Assembly: GCF_036588685.1 (NCBI RefSeq)
Contig: NC_086379.1
Location: 15,671,862 to 15,735,861, forward strand
Direction: 5' to 3'
DNA length: 64,000 bases
DNA from: Mytilus trossulus
Lineage: Eukaryota > Mollusca > Bivalvia > Mytilida > Mytilidae
The translations under genes were made by a program, and so were the position numbers. Below the pieces are notes generated by a model. It ran no database searches. It was not told the DNA's origin and was given only the letters and a program-made list of their open reading frames with translations. Below are positions 13,299 to 23,200 of the stretch, in pieces; within the stretch, counting starts at the first letter, position 1; each line of letters opens with the position of its first letter.

Positions 13299-14138
13299 AT
13301 GGGATGGCTACGTCACATCCATTCTGCTCTAGAAGATATCGACTATAGACAACTCTCAACAAAACTTATACTAGTTTTCCTGTTCTTTGTGACATACGTC
13401 ATCGGTTTTGTTATTTCTGCACTACTGTCGAAATCATCAACAACGTACGTTAATATGTCGAAAAAAGAAAAAATATTTTGGAATTCAGGATTTGTTCGTA
13501 CATGCTTTTCGATATTTTGTGTAGGTGGATGTTTGTTGTGTTTATTTGTCGATAAAGATTACAAAGAAAATACAGTACACGATACAACACCGGCCAGTTT
13601 TATCCTATGTACCTCAGCACTTGGTTTTTTTGCTTTTGAGTGTACTGCTTTAACATTTTCTGACATAAGTTATAGAAAGTTTAGTTACCTTTTACAACTA
13701 CATCATTGGATAGGTATGTTTGTCTTATTACAAGTAGTAGTATCTGACGTTGGCCACTTGTTCACTGTGAGGTGTTTACTTTTGGAATCGAGTGCGCCGT
13801 GTACCTTTACATGCTGGGTATTGCTGAAACTTGGGAAAGGAAAAACGACTATCTGGAAATTAAACCAATGTTTATTAGTACACGTTTACCATTTTCGGTC
13901 TTTTGTAGAATTAAACATATGCTATTTAACATTTTTCAAATACCGAAATGATCTACTCTCGGTGCTTCCAGTACCAGCGTATATACTAGCTTGTACATAT
14001 GTGGTGTTGCTGACTTTTTTGTTGACACCGTACTGGACATATAAAAAGACGACACAACTATATATACCAAAGGATTTTGAGTTCAGTGATTCAACCAATC
14101 AAACGCACTTAAACGGTGATGTGAAAAAATGTGCTTAG
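13299..14138 (+). CDS. CLN8: CLN8-like ER transmembrane protein (TLC domain)
   Basis: The 279-residue product is CLN8-like along its whole length. CLN8 is an ER/ERGIC cargo receptor that helps export lysosomal enzymes; human CLN8 is about 286 residues. Colinear landmarks are EKIFWNSGFVR (about 56-66), TALGFFAFE-like ALGFFAFE (about 107-114), LHHWIGMF (about 133-140), LLLESSAPCTFTCWVLLK (about 160-177), TIWKLNQCLLVHVYHFR (about 183-199) and TPYWTYKKTTQL (about 245-256). Hydrophobic segments near 24-43, 66-86, 100-122, 134-150 and 225-245 fit a multi-pass membrane protein. The last four residues are KKCA, a KKxx dilysine ER-retrieval signal, as in the human protein. The ATG has an ideal context (caccATGG) and lies 12 bases after a splice acceptor (tttttttcag ending 13286), so an upstream intron separates a 5'UTR exon I could not place. 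The whole coding region is one exon. A poly(A) signal AATAAA is at 14367-14372. Orthology is inferred from remembered family sequence, not a search. Confidence 0.92.
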   Translation: MGWLRHIHSALEDIDYRQLSTKLILVFLFFVTYVIGFVISALLSKSSTTYVNMSKKEKIFWNSGFVRTCFSIFCVGGCLLCLFVDKDYKENTVHDTTPASFILCTSALGFFAFECTALTFSDISYRKFSYLLQLHHWIGMFVLLQVVVSDVGHLFTVRCLLLESSAPCTFTCWVLLKLGKGKTTIWKLNQCLLVHVYHFRSFVELNICYLTFFKYRNDLLSVLPVPAYILACTYVVLLTFLLTPYWTYKKTTQLYIPKDFEFSDSTNQTHLNGDVKKCA

Positions 14139-14366
14139 TACAAGAAGATTTTAAAGAGGAATATATGTACCTTGTCGGGACTGTGCTAAATCGAAAAGAA
14201 TGAAAGAAAGAGATGGAAATATTGTTATATTAATTTGAAATCTTAGTAGATCCCTGTTACATATTTTATATTTTGTTGAATATTGAATGCGTCTTAAATA
14301 GACAATAGACACAATACAAAGCATTAGTTTAGGTTTGAACTATGAATTGATAAGAAACACAAGCTA

Positions 14367-14372
14367 AATAAA
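14367..14372 (+). terminator. Poly(A) signal of CLN8
   Basis: AATAAA lies about 230 bases after the CLN8 stop codon; the first canonical signal downstream of the gene. Confidence 0.5.
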
Positions 14373-15554
14373 GAAAATATTAAGACACAAACATGTTGAA
14401 GGAATCCCGATCTAATTCTTTCATAACTGATGTCTTGTTCATGGGTTCTTATATAAATGTTCAGTTATCGTTTTGTTTTGTCAACCATGCTCAAAGATTT
14501 TGATATTTATTTAAATAGAAATTAAAGATTATAAATTCGTGTATACCTGTATTCGTTCATGTCTGTCCTAATTTTTTTCCTAAAATTTGGCAGACGGGAG
14601 GTAACTCCTAATCGGAATAATGTACTAAATCATATCGATTATAAATGAGGCGAGTTAAAACGTTACAAGCGTGCTTGCATGACACCATCAGGTTCATATA
14701 ACTATTTTTTACATCGGGATGACCGTAAGGCCATTCCAATGTATTGTTGCCACAGATAGTTGACTTTCGTTTTTGACCGGTTACAAATTGTATAAATACG
14801 CGGTGGTAAAAGATCGTAAAATATTTAGCATATTTATAAAAGCACCAACCCGTGGTAAAATAAGTATAAATGCAAGCCCTCTCCCCTTAATTATTTCTAA
14901 AGTAAAAAAATCATTAATATACATGCACACGTTCAGAAAACGGATACGGAAGAATGTCACAGGACCATTTTGCCTTCTCAAATCCAATCTATTAGAAAAA
15001 TAGAAATATTACAGAAGAGTGTCCACCATGCACTTAAAATGTACCTTTAATTGAATAGTAGCAAAGAACGATACATAAATGGAAAAAAAATTGCATGTAA
15101 CTGTTATATATATATACAAATATTAATATAAATTAATATTTAATGTAACAACAAACTAGAGTATGTATACCCATTTGTATCACTACATTATAATAGTTAT
15201 CATGGTTATTACGGTAAGGTTTGATTCCTTATCTTTTATTCATCATCCACGCAAGAATTCGAACTTTCCATGTTGTCTCAGAAATAATATATCTCTGTAC
15301 ATTAACCTCACTTTCACGTAAAGAGATTCTGATACAAGTGGTTGTCAGTGGCGTTTTGACGTAAACGTAGCTTCGTGCATACGCTTCATGATATGCAACA
15401 GGCTTCAATGATATCAACCGTAATTCATAACACTGGCTTCAAGACTTTCCATGTGTAAGCAGAGCATAAACAGTAGTTCTTGGAAGAGAGACATATCTAA
15501 TAACATTTAGACAAGTAGACACTCATTAATTACAGTCTGATTTAGACGATGCCA

Positions 15555-15690
15555 GCAGATTAGAGAAGAGGGACGAAAGGTATCAGGGGGACAGTCAAAC
15601 TCATAAATCGAAAGTAAACTGACAACGCCTGGCTAAAACTGAAAAAAGACAAACAATAGAACACATGACACAACATAGAAAACTAAACAA
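15555..15690 (+). repeat. Dispersed repeat (family 3)
   Basis: gaagagggacgaaaggtatc, gacagtcaaactcataaatc and gactgacaacgcctggc-type segments. A short diverged copy of the start is at about 6008-6050 (aagagggacgaaagatacta). Confidence 0.45.
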
Positions 15691-16186
15691 CACGAACCCA
15701 CCACCAACAACTAGAGGTGATCTCAGGTGCTCCGAAAGGGTAATATATCCTGCTCCACATGTGCCACCCGTCGTGTTGCTTATGTTATAACAAATCCGGT
15801 AAATAGTCTAATTAGAGCTGTCCTGATCACCCGGATAAATGCCATACTCTGAGCAACAAGCGGAAAACACGAAAACCTACACAATCATGCAACAGCGACC
15901 ACCAGCTTAGTAACTGATATGCTGGGAGACCTAAACTTGTATCCACTTGAAATAAGACGAATAAGATCACTAACAAAACTATCCACGAAACCGTTGCAGT
16001 TCGTACATCCAATTAAGAACCATATATATAATTTCACACTAATTTAGGCAAATACAACCAATATTGGGAAACAAGCTATCATGAATTATTCAATTTATCC
16101 GCGCATAGTAGCACAGTGGAATATATTGCAGCACTTGGCGGATTCAGAACTTTTCACAGGGGGACTCGTTCACTGTCCTAAACAAA

Positions 16187-16206
16187 GGGGGGGGGGGGGG
16201 GGGGGC
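16187..16206 (+). repeat. Poly-G tract
   Basis: A run of about 18-20 G. A second G-run following a T-run is at about 16440-16470. The 78-codon open frame through the first is not gene-like. Confidence 0.8.
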
Positions 16207-17080
16207 TCCCGTCATGCTTCAGCGATTCCCTATACAATCAACTACATTTTCCACATCAAAGGGTCCGACTATGAATTGCTAAACAAACTGTTTCATGAAA
16301 TACCGGAAAGAGTTTGAACTCCCATAAACCAAAAATCTGCTATGATCCATCAGGTTTTCTGACTTTAAGATTAATGGTTATGTAGAATGACATATAGATC
16401 TTTATATGGTGCCCATGTTCTTTTTTTGGTCTTTGTTGGGTTTTTTTTTTGGGGGGGGGGGGCGGGGGTAATTTCAAAATTAGAAATAGATGTGTGTAGT
16501 CGACCTGTTTTTAGTGGGGTTCGTGTTGCTTAGTAACTAGTTTCTATGTTATGTTTTGTGTACATTAATGTTGTTTGCCTTCGATGGAAGTTGTCACTGC
16601 GTTGACAATTTGTTATTGATTTTTTTTTAATGGAGGAAACATTTATTTAACCTCAAGGGGGTAATGTTTTTTTTTTGTCAGAGTCTGGACATAGTTTAGT
16701 TTTTCGACGCTATCCGTCTATTATTTCTTTTTTTCTTTAGGGTATGGGAAAGTTCTTGTTTCTGATTATTTATTGTGCATCTGCTCGACAACAATATTTT
16801 GTTTCTTTATGAAATTGGAGATCATAATAATTTTGTTTAAGTTAAAATGGTCGTTCACTTGTCTATTGGGTTTGAATATCTATTTCAGTGTGTCTGAGAC
16901 TCTCTCGCATCTCCCACTTAATATTTCTATTTTTGACAAACCTTTTTATTATTAATATGTATTTTTCTGTGCATATAATTAATTATAATGAGTCATGTGT
17001 TGCAATCGATTAAGGTGTGTCCATTTCCGGAAAATAAAACACAGATGTCCGGGTTTGGTTTTTGTTTAGACAAATTTAAT

Positions 17081-17090
17081 CACTTCCGGT
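17081..17090 (-). promoter_or_regulatory. Candidate ETS-site promoter region
   Basis: On the minus strand this reads ACCGGAAGTG, a textbook ETS/GABP core; a second ttccgg lies near 17024. Such sites mark TATA-less housekeeping promoters in animals. It sits 3 kb before the zinc-finger gene's first coding exon, whose acceptor at 20170 implies an upstream 5'UTR exon. Assignment to that gene is a guess. Confidence 0.25.
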
Positions 17091-18014
17091 AAATTGGCGA
17101 CCAAAGCTTCGCTTTGTAAATTTTCACCTGTGTTACAGGTAAAATTGCATTAAATACCTATGTACAGGTATGAAAACATAGTATAAACAACAATGAAATA
17201 CTCTTTGACATATTGAACGGCTATTTTTGGAATATTTTAAGCAAATGCAATACGAAATTGTGTTCTTTCACGCGAAGCCATTTGTTTGTTTAAAATCAAG
17301 AATCTGCTACTCAATTTTGAAAATATTTACCGAGTTTTCGAAGCCAAAACTTTACTTGAACACTTTTATAAATGAAAGTTGGAAATTTTTTGATAAAATC
17401 ATAATAAACTGTTGTGATAAACGTATATATATGAATGTGAGATATGTGACATATTGTCCAAGTCTAAACTATTTTAAATTTGGTTAAATTTCCTTTTTCT
17501 TTGATAGTTTGAATGACAAGTTCACTTATATTTCATATTGTTTATTTTGTTTTCTGGTCATTTGTTGAAATATATGTTACTTGTATTCATATTTGATGTT
17601 GCTTTATATATTATTGTGCTTTACAATCAGAAAAAAAACCCGTCAACATCTTTATTAATGTAAGAAGTGTATTTTGTTGACCTTTTTATGGGGGTGGGAA
17701 GTTCCAAGATGACCCAAGAAAGCAAGCTCATTCATAGATGAACTAGCCTTACAGATCAATAGTGTAAATAAGTTTGGTGGGTGTGAAACTCTTGACTAGC
17801 CATATGTGTTTGACTTCTTTTCGTTTTAGCAGAATTGATGTCTACAAAAATAATTTAGTCAATGTTTTGTGCATTAACCTGTATGAATCTGGGTCTGTTC
17901 GCCGTAACACAAGTTCGAGCCATGCTGTTTGTGATTAATTATTTGGTATTAAATTGAGTTTTGATAAATGTATTGCTCTAAATATTGTTTTCCAAGTTTC
18001 AAAATAAAGTGAGA

Positions 18015-18372
18015 CAGGGTTCTCGCTAAGGATTTTTGAAGGCAAGTCCAGGGACTCCTCATTTTTAGCCATGATGAGTCCAACAGCAAGACGAAAATAA
18101 ATTATTGCAATATAATGTAATATTTTAGTCTCCATTTTACCAAACTTTAGCATTCTATTATCATCTTCCTAATAAAGCAATGAAATGACATTTAATTCAG
18201 ATCACTTTAAAACTTTTGCTATAAAATATTGATATTTGCATTTAACTGTGTTCAGTTGATACAAAATACTTCAATCTTGATGCATCTGTGGACTCACCAC
18301 TTTTTAAAATGGCGAGTCCAGAAAGATTTTGATGAGTCCAGGACTCATGGATTCACCTTAGTGAGAACCCTG
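18015..18372. mobile_element. 358-bp TIR element (CAGGGTTCTC ends)
   Basis: Begins CAGGGTTCTCGCTAAGG and ends with its near-perfect inverse CCTTAGTGAGAACCCTG, with a direct repeat TGAGA on each side (18010-18014, 18373-18377). Interior has several gagtcca/tggactc motifs in both orientations. CAGGG termini suggest hAT, but a clean 8-bp target duplication is not present. Confidence 0.6.
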
Positions 18373-19914
18373 TGAGATTCTGACAACATTTTTTATGTGT
18401 TGAATAAATCTCAATCATTTATTGATTAGTGTATTGATATCTAAAAACAATCATTGTTCCAAAATAAAGTGAGATCAAAGGTACCAAGCTGTTAAAAGCA
18501 ACTATCTTTCTTGTTTTTCATTTATATTCTTCTGGAGTTGGAATAAAAATTGGGTGCAAATGTGTAGGGTGCGAATCAGAGCTACATGTAAATGTACATG
18601 TAGGAGGCAAATGGATCTGATACCAACCTGTATTATCAATTCTTGCAAATTGGTAACTGACACTTCACTTTTTAAAATAAAATTGGGAAGCCTTCAATTC
18701 ATTATCATTTCATTTTGCAATTAATTTGACATTTGATAGTGTGTTTTAGAATTAGAGGTATGTGTTTTCCCTTATCAACTCAAAGACTCCCCTGCAGTTC
18801 TGGCTCATACCTCTTTCTAAATGTTAATACATGTATGAAGATATAGTAATTATGTAATTTCTAATTAGACTATCCATGGTTGAGCAAGTGATGTTCAGGT
18901 AGAAGTTAGCCATTATACATGTTATAGGTAATCCTACTGCCTACATTTATGACAGCAAAAAACAAAACCCATACCTATGACAAATGTATGAAAGTCCCAA
19001 GAAAGATAAAGATTCAAACGAGGAGACAAAAGACAAGGCCTGATTAATGTACAATAAACAAAAAATATATTTTATATACACATGATACATTTGCACTTTG
19101 TAAACAAAAAATATATTTTATATACATTATACATTTGCACATTGTTCAGAAATTAACAGCAACTACATGTACTGCATTAAAGTCTATCATGGGACAGGCA
19201 CACATATTATGTCACATTATCTGAATGGATGTCCTACCCAGGCTACTTTCCCCCTAAGTTGGGACAGTGATAAAACAGAAAACTGCCATAATAAAAGAAC
19301 AAATCAAACTACACCAAACAGTAAGCATGATATGCGAAAAAACAAAAATGAGATGGAAGACATTGTTCTCGTTAACCAATGCACCTGAGGCTCTGACATT
19401 TGATATAAAAAGGGTTTACATGGTTTACCAAACAATAGCATTCTATTATCATCTGCAGTTTTCTCTAGATTTTGATGTTTTAATACACAACAGTTTAAGT
19501 TTATGTGTACAATGTACACTTAACATTTTTCACTCTGTTAACCTTTCTGTTACGTTTTACCTCTTATTAAGTGAACCTAAATGTTTTTCCCATCTTTAAA
19601 TTGTCTTGAAGATATGGCACTTTAAGTGGCAAACACAACAAAAGAATTTCATGCAGTACCGGTAACTATCAGACTATGAAGATGTTTTCATTTTAAAGTG
19701 AGGATTTATGATGTTTAATATCACACTTTGCTATCCATCTTTATTACTCTACCAGCTTCGAAGGCAGAAAGTCAATGAAAGTGTTGGTTCACCTGACTTA
19801 GAAAATAATCAAAACAAATGGGCATACATGTATAACATGTATAATCAATTTGTGAGGTGTGCATGTACAAATTGCTGTCTGTCTGCTACATATGTATTCT
19901 TATCTTTATAAATA

Positions 19915-20010
19915 ATAAAATAGAGAATGGAAATGGGGAATGTGCCAAAGAGACAACAACCGGACCATAGAGCAGACAGCAGCAGAAGGTCACCAACAGG
20001 TCTTCAATGC
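19915..20010 (+). repeat. SINE-like dispersed repeat (family 2)
   Basis: agagaatggaaatggggaat, gtgccaaagagacaacaacc and caccaacaggtcttcaatgc. Inverted copies occur at about 36856-37000, 38396-38540, 55682-55745 and 57160-57215. Confidence 0.6.
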
Positions 20011-20202
20011 AACTAGAAATTCATGTATATGTACAAACATATCTCAAATAGGAATTGAATATAATCTTATATAATTTTATATACATTACAGATAAAAAGA
20101 ATCATGATGCTATAAATATACGGCATATAGTCAACAGAGACAAGACTTCAACTTTCTCTTTGTGACCAGGTCAATTGATATGACTGTTTATTAAACAATA
20201 AA

Positions 20203-23200
20203 ATGGAACAAGAAGTTCAAATCCAGAGCATGCAAAGAGTGGTGAAAAGGAGAAAAAGTAGTAAAGAAGATATTAGTAAGTATTTAATGAAGGCAAAAAA
20301 TACTGTGGATTCATTTATTTTCGTGGTTACCAATTTTGTTTGATTGAGGAAAAATGTATTTTAATGGATATTTGATTTTGTGGGTTTTCCCAAAGTCTGC
20401 ATACATGTACAAGCCAATAGAAATTGTGTACTGTCATGACTATGGAACATTTAAATTCATAGTTCACATGTAACAACGAAATCCACGGAAATTAGTATCC
20501 CACAAATAAATGAATCCTCAGTATATACATGTAAATACACTCAGTTTTCTTCTGAAAAGTTTTGAATGATTTAGGATTGACAGAAAGAATTGTAGTCATG
20601 AATTTCAAAGGAACAAGACTGTATATGTATATACAGTAATAGGAAATTTTACAGGATGTGGGGTATAAATTAATGCCTATACCCTTTAAAGAAAAGCAAC
20701 CTGCAGTCATGTTATTAAGTTCAAGATGTAAATTTAAAAGTAAATACAACATGTGTACAAGGAGATGTATTAACAAAAAAAGGGTAAACATCAGACAAAC
20801 AAAAACACAAATAAGTAAAAGCCATCTACAGGTCAGCATGCAGTCTAAACATTTACAATAGTCCACACAATATGTCAAATCTAAACTATGAATAAATAGA
20901 ATGTGATATCAAATCAATTAATTTGCAACATTTGATTATAACTTTGTATGCAATAGTTAACTGTTGACAGAATGTTAGCCTTAAGTACTTACACACTACT
21001 ACATGTACAATGTATAAAACACTTAAAATTGGCAAAAAGTTCGTCTTAAGTAGTTTACAAATAGTATAACGGTGACTTATAGTTGTTAATTTTTGTGTCA
21101 TTTTGGTCTTCTGTGGATAGTTCTCACATTGGCAATCATACCACATCTTCTTTTTGATATACATGTAATAACATTTAAAGTTGGAATGCCTGAATTACTT
21201 CTACAATAATAACATTTTACAGTTGGCAAAAAGTTCGCCTGAAGTAGTTTACAATAGTATAATTACATGTAAAGTTGGAATGCCTGAATTTCTTATACAA
21301 TCATGACAATAATAACATTTTACAGTTGACAGAAAGTTTGCCTGCAGTACCTGTGGCAAGGCATTTAAACACAAACATCATCGTACTGAACATGAAAGAC
21401 TACATACTGGTGAGAAACCTTACCATTGTGAATGGTGTGGCAAAAGATTTGCCCATTCTGGTTCCTTCAGTCAGCATAGAAACCAAGCATGGTGTAAGAA
21501 TGCCGAGGGTAGAGATAGAGACAAGAAAAAGAGCAGAAGTAAAAGTGTGGAAGCAGAAAAGAAAAAGCCTAATGCTAAAGGTAGGTTAAAAACCAAGCAG
21601 CATTTTTTTGCAAGGTAAAAGAAAGGTATATTTTCATGTTTATTTTAGTAATGTTGTCCCCAGAATTTTGAAATAGCACCACAGAAATTTACATAGCACT
21701 TGTAGCACTGGTTTTCCAAAAAAATACAGCACCATAGCCCCAATAAACTCTAAGGTAGCACCATGGTAGAAAATATAGCATCAGGATACCACAGTGCTAT
21801 AAGGCCCTGGCATGGGGAGTACACTGTTATGCTTATCGCCAAGAAATGAAACTTTTAAGCAAAATAAAAAATAAAAATGATACAAAAGGTATGGTTTGTG
21901 ACCATGTTTTAAGTTGTTGATTGCTGCTACTAGCTAAATCAATGTAAATCCTATATTGTTTACCCTCAGTTTCTACTTTTTTTTCTCTTTATTATGAGAA
22001 AGTTATTGAAAAAAATCAAACTTTTTGTGCCTCAATCATGGAGCACTTTTCTCTTTCAGTCTCGTCATTTCTCCCTATCAGTTTCAAAAGTCATATCTTC
22101 CTAAGATTCTGAAGTAGTGTTATTCAGAAATGGGATTTTTAATCTTGTATTTTTTATTAGTAATAGAACTTAATAGGACTGCAACTATTTCGAAACATTA
22201 CAATATTATTCAAGTGACTTTTTCTGAGGATTTAGGTACTCCATGCAGCAGATGTTCATGCTAACATTACTGATTTCAGGTAATGTATATGCATGAACAT
22301 GTAAAGGTATTTTGAAAAAATTCATTGGAATAGTTGTTGCCATTAGGGGAAATAAAGATGAATTTTGTAAATGAAGTTATACATTACAGAGATGAAGAAA
22401 AGATAGAATGACCATTACTGGATTTCATTAAGGTTCCCGTAAATTTTTGACATCACAATAGAAAATGTCTGCATCTCATACGAAAAGTGATTGTTGTATG
22501 ACATCAATAGATTAAGTGTGACTGTCACAGATTTCTAATTAGTGATAAGGTTTATCTTATCTTTGTAAATATAAATCCCAGGACATGTCTTAATTCTATT
22601 TTTCTATTTTGTAGTTTTAACTGCAAGACCAACGGAGCAGACAATTGTTAATCATCCCCATCCTCAAATTGTTACTACGGAAACCATTAAAATAGAACCA
22701 TCAACTAAACAGACATACCCCATTTTAAACAGTCAGCTTTCACAACAAGCATACCATCATGTACCAAGCACAACAAGTGAACAGTCCTACCAAGTTCCAA
22801 ACACATCTGTTGAACAATCTTACCAGCAAGCTGCCATTGAAACAAAAGACCTGTCTTATCATCAACAGATAGCCAAATTGTTACAAGGAGAAAATGGTGT
22901 TCAGATACCACCAGAATTTGCACAGTCTGCTTCAGCTTGGCTTGTTGATAATGCCGCTAACATGTTAGACATTCATTTAAGCAGTGTGGCCGAACAACAT
23001 GAACAAGCGGGAGGAAGTTCAAACGTGCAATATTTGTATACAGTACCAGGAGATCAAAATACATACTGTCTCTCAGGCATTCCTTACGTTAACAAAGTTG
23101 TGGAGGCTCAGAATGAAGGCCAGGAAGGGGAGAAAGGAACACTCAGTGGTGATGGAAGCCAGTCTGCCTATGACTGCTTCAATATTTTCAATGTACAACC

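Larger units (their letters stand above)
14373..17020. other. Non-coding
   Basis: Holds the family-3 repeat and the poly-G tracts; nothing protein-like was recognised on either strand. Confidence 0.55.

Noticed and set aside
16081-16317. 78-codon frame with a poly-Gly run
   Set aside because: The Gly run is a homopolymer G tract, and nothing else supports a gene.
20492-20878. 128-codon minus-strand frame in the zinc-finger gene's first intron
   Set aside because: AT-rich, hydrophobic by composition, no domain; likely chance.
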